DNA of 64,000 bases, from the NCBI GenBank assembly GCA_003254925.1, contig QANZ01052775.1:1-64000 (forward strand). The letters run 5' to 3'. Shown in pieces: positions 1 to 11,466 of the stretch. Both the position numbers and the translations under genes were made by a program. The stretch is from Chamaecrista fasciculata. Its lineage: Eukaryota > Streptophyta > Magnoliopsida > Fabales > Fabaceae. How positions within the stretch are numbered: the stretch's first letter is position 1; the number at the start of each line of letters is the position of its first letter. Below the pieces are notes generated by a model. The model saw nothing but the letters and a program-made list of their open reading frames with translations. It did no database searches and was not told the origin of the DNA.

Positions 1-492
1 AAACTTTCTCTCTCATCTGATGCGAATCGGTGCACCGATTTCTTTGCTGGTGCACCGAATGTCGAGCAACTAGAAGACATTTTAATCCTTGTTGGTGCAC
101 CATTTCGTAGGCAAAAAATGAAACGGTGCACCGATTTGGAAAAACATCCCCCCACCTACGCACAAAAATAATCAAGATTTCACGCTTTTCAAGGCAAACA
201 GTAACATTTTTGTTTTTTTTCAAAACAACAATCACATCCAAACACACTTTTATTATAATCAAATCACACCTTACTTTTTCCAACTTTTTCTTCCATTTAT
301 ACCCCTATACAATTTATCAATTTCCTTACTTTTTATCCACCTACCACAATCATTACATACCCATTTTAATATTTCACACCAAATAATCAACAATCATCCA
401 AACACCACTACAAAAATAATCAACTTTCATTATAATCAAACTATGATTATAATCAAAACAAATTTAAAAAAAAAACGGAAACGAACTGACCC
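1..492. mobile_element. PIF/Harbinger-like non-autonomous element, right part
   Basis: The right end reads ACGAACTGACCC followed by TAA, fitting a Harbinger-type TIR (GGGTCAGTTCGT read inward) with a 3-bp TAA/TTA target site. Positions 305-385 hold a core (acccctatacaa ... accacaatcattacataccc ... atttcacacc) that recurs at 17524-17612 and 35198-35281 inside two complete elements of this type. The arm around 360-460 is built of short AATCA/ATAATCAAA repeats. The left end lies outside the window. The short open frame at 126-386 is low-complexity and not a gene. Confidence 0.6.
29..132. repeat. Four spaced GGTGCACC palindromes
   Basis: The 8-bp palindrome GGTGCACC, mostly within CGGTGCACCGA, occurs at 29-36, 49-56, 94-101 and 125-132 in otherwise unrelated sequence. 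It may be a subterminal repeat array of the element at 1-492 or belong to another insertion. Function unknown. Confidence 0.7.
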
Positions 493-499
493 TAAATAT

Positions 500-2215
500 T
501 TGATACTGTACCAAATAACTATATATTGAAATATAATTATTGTTTGTTTCTTGTATGACTCTATTTCTAGTTTGCATATTGGTATAATGTGCATGTTTAG
601 GATTTGAAATTTATTGTGTAAATACGTATACAATCTTGTTACATAAGCTGAGGTTGATAATGTGATTGATTCAATATGAAAGTGATGAATTAGGTTTTGC
701 CCAATGCTCTTACCTGATTTGGTGAGAAATTTTTAAGTTGAACGTACTTCTTGCAAGATGATGAATTATAAGGGGAATTTTTTGCAATTTACCTCCAACA
801 CTTGAGTTAATAAAGTGTTTTGAGGGAGTAGAATGCTCAAAATTAGGGAACATAAGTGAAGATATCTTGGTTTAGAGTTTGGGGAATATATTTATATGAG
901 TGTATCATAAATCTATAGATAGTCCTAAACTTACATTAGGAGGATTCTCTTGATGTTATGATTAATAAATGAGTAAACTACTAAATTGGTCCCTGGATTA
1001 TTAACTCGCTGACAGATTGGTCCCTGAATTTAGGAAATTGACAAATAGGTCCCCGAATTTTTCTAACGAGTCAAATAGGTCCCCGAATTTTTTTAACATT
1101 TGTCAAATAGGTTCTTATGTGCATGTTATTCGGGGACCTATTTGACTAATGTTAGAAAAATTCGGGGACCTATTTGACTAATGTTAGAAAAATTCGGGGA
1201 CCTATTTGACTCGTTAGAAAAATTCGGGGACCTATTTGTCAATTTCCTAAATTCGGGGACCAATCTGTCAGCGAACCAATAATCCAGGGACCAATTTGAT
1301 AGTTTACTCATTAATAAATTGTAGGATTCTAAAATCTTTTGGAGTTATACTCGAAATTTTAGTTCTGAGTTTTTGAGACATCATCCTTCAGCCAGGCGTA
1401 GGCCAAGTCAATAAGGTAGGGTACTTGGGCTGTGGGCGGCATCACTTGGAAGTTTTGCCTTTTACCCATGGGAGGGCACCCTTTACTCATTTGGTGTTAG
1501 ACGAGGGCGTCCTCTAGGTGGAGGGCGCTTAAAGAGAAGCTGTCTTATGCTACACAAAAGGAGGGTGCTCAAGGTCAAGTGTCATTTGTGATAACGATAG
1601 CCAAATGCTTTATTGTAGTTGAGATGAGTGTGGGAATTATTTCATATTATTTATGTAGAAGTATTAAAATTTTTGTATTTATGGTTATATTTATTGTAGT
1701 TTTGTTCAAGTTATGCTTATTTGATTAGTTATGTTATTATTATTATATTTGTCGGGATTAGTGATAACCCTTTTTCTTATATAGTGGCGTTTTAATCTAC
1801 TAGTATAATAGGTTAGTCACTTATTGAGTTTCGACTCACCGTCACTCTTTATATTTTTAGACAGATGAATGTCAAATGTTTACATCGACTCCAAGAGAGA
1901 GTTGTTCAGAAGCTCAAACCTAGTTCGTGTGTGTAATTATCCTATTTGTAGTCTTTTATACTAGATCTAGTATGTTAGCTCCAATAGTCTTATAGAAGGA
2001 ATTTTTTAAAAACTTTTGCTTATTTTGTATGATACACTATTATGATTGGTTAATATATGTCATATTTTGTTATGGTTATCCTAGAAGTCTTGTGTTGTAA
2101 TCCAATATTTGAGGAGTATTTTTCATATATGCATTGAATTAATAGTCTTGATTTAAATTTTAGTGGGTTGCACTTGGGTAGGCTTATGGTGTGTCTTTGC
2201 TGACGACATTATCAC
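500..2215 (+). mobile_element. Gypsy LTR fossil, chromovirus (Tekay/Del-like)
   Basis: From about 1790 to 1870 the sequence resembles the conserved downstream part of Tekay/Del LTRs (gtcacttattgag..., gactcaccgtcac), and 2165-2215 has gttgcacttgggtaggctta and a gacgacattatcaca end. The upstream part (500-960) reads as AT-rich LTR body. A MITE (971-1309) is inserted. No coding part is seen, so this is an LTR fossil of undetermined age. Boundaries are approximate and family assignment is from memory of LTR motifs. Confidence 0.45.
971..1309. mobile_element. Fold-back MITE (Mutator-like), complete with 10-bp TSD
   Basis: Nearly the whole element is an inverted repeat starting GAGTAAACTACTAAATTGG and ending with its complement. 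Arms consist of tandem units containing 'aaataggtccccgaattttt'. Perfect 10-bp target duplications ATTAATAAAT flank it (961-970 and 1310-1319), as expected of Mutator-type transposition. Non-coding. Confidence 0.85.
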
Positions 2216-2728
2216 AAAAGCTCCACGCCTCCACATATCTTTTTATGTTTATTATCCCTCTCACTTCTTCTTAGATCTAAACAAATTTCTTATTCTCCTC
2301 CTCTAAATGCACACAACATGAAACAAATATAAAAGAAATTTCTTATTCTCCCCTTAATTCTTTTTTTTTTTTTGGAAAACGCCCCTTAATTTTGATAAAG
2401 ATCATTCGATCAATTTGGTCGAATTCTTCCAAACTCAACCGTTACACTAAAAATAATGTTGTCCTATTTGTCAATGTTATTAATGAGATGCATTTATTTC
2501 TAGCAGGAGAAATAGGACAAACCACAACCGAAAAGAAATAATATAATTATTTGATATTTTTGCCAATATAATTATTTTGATTATTTAAAGATATATCACA
2601 ATAATAAAAACGTATTTAATTATGTGGTAAAAAAAATGTATAGAGAGATAATGACTTCAATTCAAAACTCAGCTACTAAAATCAAATTGGATATTTAAAA
2701 TCAAATTCGATATTTCACAAAAAAAAAT

Positions 2729-3136
2729 GGGTAAAAGCATATTTTTATCTTCAATTTTACATTAATTTTCAGTTATATCTCTAAAGTTTGTTTATTATCA
2801 TTTTTGACCTTAAAATTTCATATTTTGATATATTTTTATTCTTTCTTCTAACTTTGTCAAATAACTTGACGGTAGACTCTACTATTTTGTTATATGTTTA
2901 GAATTTATTGGTAAAGTATTATTAATTATATCCTTAAAGTTTAAATTTATCATCAAATATATTCGAAAAAAAAATATTTTCATGGAGTCTATTGTTAAGT
3001 TATATGATAGAATTAAAATAAAAGATAGAATCAACTAAAATATCAATTTTTAGAAATAAAACTAACATAAAACAAATTTTAGAATTCAAATTGAAATTTA
3101 ATATAAAGTTTGGAAGGTAAAAAACGTGTTTTTGCC
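2729..3136. mobile_element. Fold-back MITE, GGCAAAAACA family
   Basis: The left end GGGTAAAAGCATATTTTTATC matches the complement of the right end GGCAAAAACACGTTTTTTACC, and both arms continue to pair loosely. Related copies are at 22525-22926 and 43059-43415. AT-rich, non-coding, no clear TSD. The DNA between 2216 and 2728 shows no gene. Confidence 0.6.
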
Positions 3137-3410
3137 GAATAAGCATAGGTGTACATTATATAGAAATCATGATAAAAATAACTAAGAATTTTATCATTGA
3201 GAAAATATTTTTCTCAATTTGATTTCTAACAAGAAAAAGTAAACTATAATTCCTTAAAAATATATTTATATTAACTTTGTTTTTCAATTGAATTGAGGAT
3301 AAAAAAGTTAATTAAAAAGGTTGACGTAATATTAATAGTAATAAAAATAATAATTAATGTGCCAATTAATTGGTTATATAAACATAAAAAATCCATACAT
3401 AATTTTGATT

Positions 3411-4172
3411 AGGGGTGTTTAGCGATTTGGGCCAACCCGCCAATTCGCCAAAATCAACACAACCCGCAGGTTTGGGTTGGTTTGGTTTGAAAATTTCTAG
3501 CCCGCAGCTATTTGGGTTAGGTCGCGGGTTTCAAACTTATGAGCTCACTTAACCCAACCCAACCCGCCAGCCCATCATTTAAATATTTTTTATTTTTTTA
3601 TTTTAATATATATATAAATAAATAATAATTAGTGTAATACAAATGACTCTTAAATTATCATTCCCCTAAGATTTAACACTACGTAAAGTGACTTCACCTT
3701 CAATTAATCTTTTTTTTTTCAATCATTCAATTAATCAATTTAATCTCTTTAATTTTTGTCAATTTCATTTTTTATGGAGAAGAGTAGAATTAGGATTTTT
3801 ACATTTTTACATGCTAAATTTTACTGGAGTCGTGAGTGTTTCTATCTTTCTCTATTCCTACACTTTATTTAGATGAGTATATATGACTTTCAATCATATT
3901 ATATTATTATTGACTTATAATAATAAGAATTTATTTTCATCAAAATTCAATACAAAAAAATTGAAAGATTAAAAAAAATTGTAGAGTTAAGTATATTTTT
4001 TTTCAAAAAAAAAAATGTTTGTAAATTATAATGGGTTAGCCCGCCACCTGCCCAACCCAACCTGTCGTTGTTCGATTTGATTTGGTTTGGGCTGAATTAT
4101 TTTTTTTTTTTCCGAAAGCAACCCAAACCAACCTACCCTAAACTCAACCCAACCCACCACGCGAACACCCTT
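3411..4172. mobile_element. hAT-type MITE
   Basis: TIRs AGGGGTGTTTAGCG and CGCGAACACCCTT bound the element. Subterminal arms are rich in 'aacccaacccgc' and its complement. Flanks TTTTGATT (3403-3410) and TTCTGATT (4175-4182) form an 8-bp target duplication with one difference. Centre very AT-rich. No transposase. Confidence 0.7.
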
Positions 4173-4748
4173 AATTCTGATTATGTGTCCATTTTAAAAT
4201 TATTAAAAAGTTAAAACTATACTTTGGGTTTAGTTATAGTATAAAATATTTTCTTATATGAATACTCAACAATTATTAGTAATAGAACCATCATTGTTTT
4301 TAATTAAGTTATTTTTCTTTTATTTATAAAGATTTTCTTAATTTTTTTGCTGCACAAAAAAATCATGTAATTGTTAAAACTTGATGAAAAACTTTTGAAT
4401 TTTTTTTTTTGGCAAAAAAATTAGTTTGTTAAATGTTCATTAGAAAATCCAAATAATTAACTTGAGTGAAAAATTAAATAATTGGAAATATAATTTTAAA
4501 GATTAAATTTTCATTTCTATTTTTCAAAACCATAATTAACTATATCCCTAAAGCCACACAGTGCCTTGTCGTCAACGTCGTGTCGATCTATTGCCTTGCC
4601 GTGGACCAATACCTCTTCGATTGCTGTTGCACAAAATCGAACCATGTTGGAATGGGTTTGATGAAATTATTAATATTATGTTCTTTTCTATAATTTTAAA
4701 ATATAATGTGGTAGTACATGGCAAAATAAAGATGACTCAACAAACCAA
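4173..4748. other. AT-rich spacer, no gene seen
   Basis: A-tract-rich spacer. A short frame at 4561-4758 has no recognisable domain and no gene-like context. Confidence 0.6.
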
Positions 4749-4915
4749 CAAAGATTAGCTAATTTGGTAAAGAGTCAACTTATAACCCACAAGGTTGTGA
4801 GTTCGAATCTCATTGTTAATATGAAAACTTTGTTAGTAAACAATCGATAAGTACCTTTATGAGTGTTCGTGGAGCTTAAAGGCATCCTTTACATTTTAGC
4901 CTAAAAAATATTTGT
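4749..4915 (+). mobile_element. tRNA-derived SINE
   Basis: A pol III A box-like stretch (TAGCTAATTTGG) lies about 35 bp before a good B box (GAGTTCGAATCTC, near 4799-4811). It does not fold as a full tRNA gene: acceptor stem and 3' end are missing. The tail runs through 'cctttacattttagcc'. The spacing and boxes are typical of plant SINEs. Confidence 0.6.
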
Positions 4916-5091
4916 ATTGCACCCCTCTTTTAATAATCAACAATAGATTGATTTAAACAGTTTGTCACTTAATATTGTTTAAATCCTAGGACTCTCCCAT
5001 CGTAACTAAATAGTTGATGCAAGTTAAATCCGTATTAGTCAAATTCATATTAATTCAAAACAAAACCTTAAATATCCTGTGAGTAACAAAA

Positions 5092-5360
5092 AAAGAGCAA
5101 ATTTACAAGTTGGTTTCTAAAAAATTATTGAACTAACAATTTGATCTCTAAGAGATTAAAATGTATAATTTAGTCTCTAAAATTTCAAAATGGCATACTA
5201 ATTAATTTTTTTATGAATCAAAAGGTATATTGTTTTAATCTTTCAGTAGCTATAAAGTATCCTATTTTTATTTTCTAGAAACTAAATATATATTTTAATC
5301 TTTTAAGGAACGAGTTCTCAGCTAAATAATCTTTCAATAACCAAATTTTTTTGTTTACTC
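5092..5360. repeat. Degenerate fold-back MITE
   Basis: Imperfect inverted repeat of the 'aatttggtctct / agagaccaaatt' type, left arm from 'aaatttacaagttggtttct' and right arm ending near 5360. Similar to the piece at 12377-12587. Non-coding. Confidence 0.45.
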
Positions 5361-5769
5361 AAAGAAATAGGACCCAAATTTCTAAAAGACAACCACCAGA
5401 GGCAAAACGGTGGATGACCATACTCACCCATCAAGAATTAAATTAGAAAAGAACAAACATAAATGAATATGATATTTGACCATGACTGAAACAACAGATG
5501 GGATTAATTAAGAAAGTCTCCATATTTCACATGAAAACATTAATTAATTTCTTTTAATTAATGACACTAACAAATCTGAATCATTCAATGTAATTTAGAG
5601 AATTCTCAATCAGAAAAACAAAGTAAATAAAAATATCTTCATCAATCACACACATCAACCATAGTCATAAACGAGAAATAAATAGAGCATTCAATGTTAG
5701 AAACAATAAGAATATAATATTATTATATTACACACTCTCTCTTTCATAGTGACATAGTCCAATTCCATG

Positions 5770-5778
5770 TATAAATAG
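5770..5778 (+). promoter_or_regulatory. TATA box of the SDR2a-like gene
   Basis: TATAAATAG is 66 bp before the ATG at 5844, giving a predicted transcription start near 5800 and a leader of about 45 nt. The 400 bp upstream are AT-rich and hold no other recognised element. Confidence 0.7.
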
Positions 5779-5843
5779 CCTTTGTTTGGTGTTTCTTCCT
5801 CACCTCTCTGTTTTTCAAGTTTTTACTTTCTGCTTCATTCGCC

Positions 5844-7559
5844 ATGGCTGCAGCTCAAGTACTCCCTGAGAAACAATCCCTTCATGGAGTCCCCATCTTG
5901 CCTAAAGAAACTTCTTCTTCCTCCAGAAGGTAAACCCTATCTCTCTCAATCTAAATATCATGCGCTATTACATTACCTTCCATTCTTCTTCTTCTTCTTC
6001 TTCTTCACAGGCTATCTTCTACAAATAACCACAAATTAGTCAAATTACAGTTGAAATGTAGAAAGAATTGAAATCTCTAATAATTTCTGGATCCGATGAA
6101 TGCGAAATGTTATCCTCTACAATCTAAAATACCTTCTTCTTCTTCTGTTATCACCGAATCCACAAAACCACAAATAAGTAAAATTAAAGTTGAAAAAACC
6201 TAATTTCAAAATCTCTGAAAAATGTTAGGTTGGAAGGCAAAGTGGCAATCGTGACAGGAGGAGCGAGAGGGATCGGCGAAGCCACGGTGAGGACATTCGT
6301 GAAGCACGGCGCGAAAGTGGTGATCGCCGACATCGAGGATTCACTGGGATCTGTCCTCGCCGGAACACTGTCGCCGGCGGCGACATTCTTCCACTGTGAC
6401 GTCAGCTCCGAGCACAACGTCGAGAGCCTCGTCGACTTCGCCGTCTCCCGGTACGGCCATCTGGACATCGTCTTCAACAACGCCGGCGTGCTCGGGAGCC
6501 AATCGGAGCACCACAAGACCATTCTCAACCTCGACGCCGATGAGTTCGACCGCGTCATGCGCGTCAACGTCAAGGGTAATGTTCATTTTGGTCCTTTATG
6601 TTTAAAATGTTTAAATTGGTTTTAAATGTTAACAAAATGTTTCATTTTCATCCTAAATATTGATAAAATATTTTATTTTAGTCCTAAACTATTTAATTTG
6701 GTCGTATATCTCTCGTATCTCGTTTCAAGTTCAAATGATTTGTTAAGAGGAATTCGTAACTTTGAATTCGTCGCATTCAAATTTGAAACGAGATAGATAT
6801 GATTAATTTTACTAGTTTGACCATGAAACGAGTGATCTACTTTTATGACCGATGTGACCTCATTTATTGACGGTCCCAACTGGATGGAAAAAATATTCTT
6901 TGAGAACAATACTTAACTCTAAATTCGTGGTATTTGAACTTAAAACAAGCCCTATTCAATAGTTTAGGACCAATTCGAACATTTTGAAACATAATATATC
7001 AAAATGAACAATAAGACATACATTTAAGATCAAAATGACCCTTTAACTTATCTAAATCAACTACATTGATACTATTACAAACTATCCAACAGGCGTGGCG
7101 CTCGGGATGAAGCACGCGGCTCGGGCGATGATCCCGAGGCGATACGGTTGCATCATTTCAACGGCCAGTGTGGCAGGGGTTTTGGGTGGGCTTGGGCCTC
7201 ATGCTTATACGGCCTCAAAGCATGCGATTGTGGGCTTGACGAAGAATGCAGCTTGTGAATTGGGAAGGTATGGGATTAGAGTGAACTGTATATCGCCATT
7301 TGGAGTGGCGACTTCAATGCTTGTGAATGCGTGGAGAAGTGGTGACAGTGATGAAGAAGAAGAAGAAGAAGAAGGAGAAGTGGAGAAAACAGAGGAGTTT
7401 GTGAGAGGATTGGCCAATTTGAAAGGAACCACATTGAGAGCTAAGGATATTGCTGAGGCTGCTTTGTATCTTGCAAGTGATGAATCTAAGTATGTGAGTG
7501 GTCATAATTTAGTTGTAGATGGTGGAATCACCACCTCAAGAAATTGTGTGGGTCTGTAA
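5844..7559 (+). CDS. SDR2a: Short-chain dehydrogenase/reductase, SDR2a-like, three exons
   Basis: Exons 5844-5929, 6229-6575 and 7093-7559 have GT/AG borders in consistent phase and give about 299 aa, normal for the plant SDR110C family (ABA2, secoisolariciresinol dehydrogenase, SDR2). Visible parts: NAD site TGGARGIG (residues 38-45), Asp63 suggesting NAD(H), NNAG (112-115), Asn142, Ser170, Tyr183 and Lys187 as the catalytic set, and a C-terminal [10 protein letters not shown]. The third exon closely resembles Arabidopsis SDR2 (At3g51680) as I remember it ([14 protein letters not shown], end ARNCVGL-like). It should be a soluble oxidoreductase; the substrate cannot be read from sequence. Exon 2 is GC-rich in an AT-rich region. 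A Glu run (about 231-237), encoded by GAA repeats, sits in the variable substrate loop. A MITE fills much of intron 2 and another begins at the stop codon. Confidence 0.9.
6590..7052. mobile_element. Fold-back MITE inside SDR2a-like intron 2
   Basis: Nearly all of the 517-bp intron (6576-7092) belongs to a fold-back family with 'ttcattttggtcc' left arm and 'gatcaaaatgaccc' right arm, and a centre containing 'gaaacgagatagatatgat'. Relatives lie at 34462-34784 and 24468-24788. The intron therefore grew by transposon insertion; splice sites remain outside the arms. Confidence 0.6.
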
Positions 7560-8078
7560 TTTTTTTTTTTTGAAAAGGTTAAAGTGTAAATTTCGTTTCA
7601 TATGTTTTTCTCACTGTTCAATTTAGTCTTGTATATCTTTTTTGTTGTATTTTTTGTCTCATGTCTTTGCAAATGATCATAATTTAGTCTCATCATTTTT
7701 TGTTTCATATTATTTTGTCAGATTGAAGAATTGGCTTCATATCTTTGTAACAGGTTTCACCGTTAATTCTACTTGACTCAAAGATATGAGACTAATTTTA
7801 CATTTGACTCAAAAATATGAGACTAAATTTGTAACAAAAAAATATGAGACAAAATTAGAACCTGACTCAAAGATATGAGACCAATTTTACATTTGACTCA
7901 AAAATATGAGACTAAATTTGTAACAAAAAAATATATGAGACAAAATTAGAACCTGACTCAAAGATATGAGATCAAATAGTACAACAGAAAAAAAAAAGAA
8001 AAAAAAAGAAATGAGACCAAATTAGGAAATGAGTAAAAAATATGAAATCAAATTTACATTTTAGCCTTTTCTAAAAAA
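7560..8078. mobile_element. Fold-back MITE abutting the SDR2a-like stop codon
   Basis: The left arm (GAAAAGGTTAAAGTGTAAATTT, in shortened form) begins within 12 bp of the TAA at 7557-7559 and is matched by the complement of 'aaatttacattttagccttttc' ending near 8078. The centre holds two direct copies (about 7773-7860 and 7862-7955) of a unit with 'gactcaaagatatgag' and 'aaaaatatgagac'. The MITE would supply the gene's 3' UTR and perhaps its poly(A) signals. Related to 21420-21823. Confidence 0.65.
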
Positions 8079-8271
8079 AATTAAAATGTTTATCTCATCG
8101 TGTTTAATTAGGTTTTAACTTGTAAGATTTTGGCAGGAAAAAAAAAAGTTGTAACTTGTAAGATAGTTAACTAGTAGTATGTATAATCTTTTAGCCGTGC
8201 AATGAGCGAGTTGGTTTTAAAGTGCAAATTTTTGTGAAGTTCAGAGAAATGTAGAAAGAAATACGGTAAGA

Positions 8272-8440
8272 AATCAAGTTTGGTTGGTCTAGTGGTCGAG
8301 TATACTAGATTGCTTAAGTAAGTATTGGAGGTTCGAATTGTGCCTTGTGTATGTAATAATCAATTGACCAGCGACAGATCCTTAAATAGAGTATAGATCC
8401 ACGAAGAATTAATCTTTAACTTGTCGGGATACCTTAGGCA
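8272..8440 (+). mobile_element. tRNA-derived SINE
   Basis: A box-like TGGTCTAGTGGTCGAG and B box GGTTCGAATTG are correctly ordered, followed by a SINE-type tail (cttgtcgggataccttagg). Flanks contain 'aaagaaata' on both sides, a possible target duplication. Degenerate as a tRNA. Confidence 0.65.
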
Positions 8441-8714
8441 ACCCAAAGAAATATAGAAAGAAGGAAAAAGAAATGTAAGTCCTATTTATTTGATTATTTT
8501 ATATATTAAATTTTCTTTCTTTTAGTTTCTCTTATCTCTATATTTTGCAGACTTTCCATCAATATCTCTTAAGGTCTTCCTTTATGTATACACGTTTTAT
8601 ACTTAATAGAATTGAATTAACTGCTTTTGAAACTAAGGTAATACTTGTGTAAGTTTGAGATTATTGTAGTCAAGAAATTATTTGAATTTTGTGAGATTTA
8701 AAGAGTAATAAAAA

Positions 8715-9070
8715 AAGGAGGAAACTTATTATTTAATTTTTAAATTTGTACCGAGTTAATAAATTAATCGTTGAATAATCAAAATATATAATTTAATCTT
8801 TGAAATATAGCAATTGTCAATAATATTTATCTTTGTGACAGTTTAATTTTTGAATTTAAACTAATTTTATATTTTTTTTATTTTTAAACCTGTATTGAAT
8901 TTATATCTTTTGGCCCTTGAATTTATATTTTTTTTAATTCTTAAATTTGATTTATTTACCAAATTATTAACTATATAATATCCAAGAACTAAGTTATATA
9001 TTTTGATTATTTAAAGATTAATTTATTGACTTGTTATAAATTCAAAAATTAAATAATAAAATCTAAAAAT
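8715..9070. repeat. AT-rich MITE with internal repeats (family A copy 1)
   Basis: Begins 'ttatttaatttttaaatttg' and carries decayed units of 'aatttgtac...gaattaaat...tattaac'. The same layout recurs at 15516-15925, 26262-26640, 60468-61125 and 61440-61900. Non-coding. The spacer 8441-8714 shows nothing. Confidence 0.5.
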
Positions 9071-9289
9071 AATAATAATAATAAATTTGAACTCTCAAGT
9101 CTCAAACATAAGACTTCTTAACCTTTCCACAATTTCTTTTTCAAAAATAAAAAAACTTAAAAGTAGAAACAAAAGGGAAGAAAAGGCAACGATGAGATGA
9201 GAAAACTAATGAGCAATAGAAAAGACAAGATGATTCAACATTTTAAGAGGTCAAACTCCGTGTTCAAAATAGAGTTGGAATCAAAGTAC

Positions 9290-9379
9290 AAACATAACCA
9301 AAGTACAAATAATATTCTTCAGAAACTACCCTTCACATGATCAAGTTTTAAACATAACCAAAGTACAAATAATATTCTT
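9290..9379. repeat. 60-bp tandem duplication
   Basis: A 30-bp stretch (aaacataaccaaagtacaaa...) at 9290-9319 repeats exactly at 9350-9379, period 60 bp. No gene is seen between 9071 and 9824. Confidence 0.8.
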
Positions 9380-9824
9380 AAAAACTATCTAATCAGCTTT
9401 TGGTCATCAGACTATAGGCTTTTTGAAATCCACTAAGTCACGCCTTTTTGATAAAATGATAAAAATAGAGTTGGGGTGGTGGCATATGTGTCTTATATAT
9501 ATTTATACAAGGGCTTCATTGTTTTTATAAGCAAGTGGGTATAATTAATTAATGTTAGCTTAATTAGAAGATTAAGTAAGGCATTAATTAAACAGACGCA
9601 TTAATAAGGTTTAGTCACCCACCCATCTCATCTTTCAGTGATTTAAGAAATGTTTGGAAGATTTTTAGAGGCTGATTTTATGCTTTGTTTTTTGGGCTGC
9701 ATATTTTATATTTATATATATATGGAAGCTTACCATGGTCGTGATCTTTCCACCTTTAAGTGAAGATTTGGTGTCTGGTTGACCATATATATTATTATGT
9801 CAAAATGCTTAAGATTAAAATTTT

Positions 9825-10330
9825 ATTTTGGTCCCATACATATTAGTATTTCCTCATCAGTTCAGTCCCTGATAGATTTATTATCAATCTCAATCTCTCT
9901 ATCTAATATTTAATTAAATTTGTGAGATATTTTATCATCAATTTGAAGACACAATATAATTAGTTAATGATATAATATTTTACTAGAACGTGAATAAATT
10001 TTGTTTTCACACTAACAAAATAGAATTTGCAAAAAATCTATACACACTTTATGCAAAATTTTAAAAATTTAGAAAATCACTTATAAGTTATAATGACTAC
10101 TTTGATGACCAAAAAAATGTGTTCATGTGACAATTAACACATTATTTTATCAATTAATAATGGTGTTATTACATCTCTAACTAACATTATTATGTAATCA
10201 AATTAAGAAAGAATTATATAGAGACTAAAATTGATGGCAAAACAAGTTATAAGGGACTAAATTGAGAAAAAACTCTAAAAGCTATAAGGAACCAAATTGA
10301 GAAGAAATAAAATACATGAGGGAGTCCAAC
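9825..10330. repeat. Degenerate fold-back MITE
   Basis: Left arm 'ttttggtcccatacatatta' and right arm 'aaataaaatacatgagggag' pair imperfectly, with repeated 'aaattgag(a)aaaa' units on the right. No coding potential. Confidence 0.45.
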
Positions 10331-10387
10331 AATGAGGTTAGTTAACTTATACTATATAATTTTGGAGTCTCCTGATAGTCTTTCTTT

Positions 10388-10392
<5 letters not shown>

Positions 10393-10423
<31 letters not shown>
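10393..10423. repeat. (TA)n microsatellite
   Basis: About 15 uninterrupted TA units. Similar TA tracts lie near 38036-38060, 49042-49068, 50578-50601 and 51018-51040. Confidence 0.9.
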
Positions 10424-10428
<5 letters not shown>

Positions 10429-11188
10429 CAAATATTATCTAATATCTTTTGAAAAATCGTGAGATGTTATTAAGAAAAATAACTTCTCATAACTTTTTTA
10501 TCTTAACATTAATTTTTTAAATAAAAGTTATATAAGAAGTTAAATAATTCTCACAATTTCTTTTATATTTAGAATACAATAAAAAATAATTTATATTTTG
10601 AATAATTTTGTAATTAAAACTTTAAAAGCCGTATTTGTATGATCTTTACATGTTAAGTTCATTAGTATTTTAAAAATATCAGTTCACTTATTTGACTCCT
10701 TATACGTAAATATGTTAATTTCCTTTGTGTTTTGGAATGCAATATAATGGACTTCAATTTTTTGATATGTTTGTATACATACTAAGATTTTGAATAAGAA
10801 AAACTAATATTCAATGATGAAAGAAAAATCCATTTCTTCCTCTTCTTTTCATAAGAACAATTAAATGTAAACCTGAAATTTCTTTGTTTTTTCTACTAAT
10901 TAATTGCGCGAATCAAAGCATTGACTCTTGGAATTAGGTGACCAATTAGAAGAAGACGACGAAAAAATATGAAAGGCAAGTGGAATTATTGTTATGCTGT
11001 TAGTATGTTATAAACCCCAAAAGTTGAAGATCCATTTTTTTTTTTTGGGTTAGGTGTCCATTTCGTAGTCAATAGAAGGGTCACAATCAGGCCAAAAAAT
11101 AGAAAATAGAAGGGTCACAAAACTATGTATACATCATTCTAAAATCCAACTTAAGATATAATGTTTAGACAACCTAAATTAAATACTA
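10424..11188. other. AT-rich spacer, nothing recognised
   Basis: No open frame, RNA motif or terminal repeats seen. Confidence 0.6.
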
Positions 11189-11466
11189 CTTCCTCCATTT
11201 TATAATATCTGTTATAATTTTATGGGTGCACACAGAGTAAAAACATAATTAGTTCACCTTAAACTTATAAAAATATAAAATAAAAAGACTATATTATCCT
11301 TATTTATTCTTTTCTATTTTCAAAAGATATTTATTATTAAGAGAAAATAGGTAGGGATAAAATTGTAAAAAAATAATTAATATTTTCTTGATTATTTGTA
11401 AAACATCAGATATTTTAAAACATGAAAATTCTTAAAACTATGACAAATATTATGAACTAGAAGGAG
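11189..11466. mobile_element. Stowaway MITE (Tc1/mariner type)
   Basis: The ends CTTCCTCCATTTTATAATAT and, complemented, CTCCTTCTAGTTCATAATAT match the Stowaway terminus (CTCCCTCCGT... type), flanked on both sides by TA (11187-11188, 11467-11468). 278 bp, AT-rich, non-coding. Confidence 0.8.

Noticed and set aside
4749-4822. Possible tRNA gene with B box GAGTTCGAATCTC
   Set aside because: Acceptor and anticodon stems do not close; the layout fits a SINE.
6184-6573. 129-aa frame antisense to SDR exon 2
   Set aside because: Shadow of GC-rich exon 2; no homology or splice logic on that strand.
7773-7955. Direct repeats considered as a CRISPR-like array
   Set aside because: Two tandem copies inside a plant MITE; no regular spacers, and a eukaryotic context.
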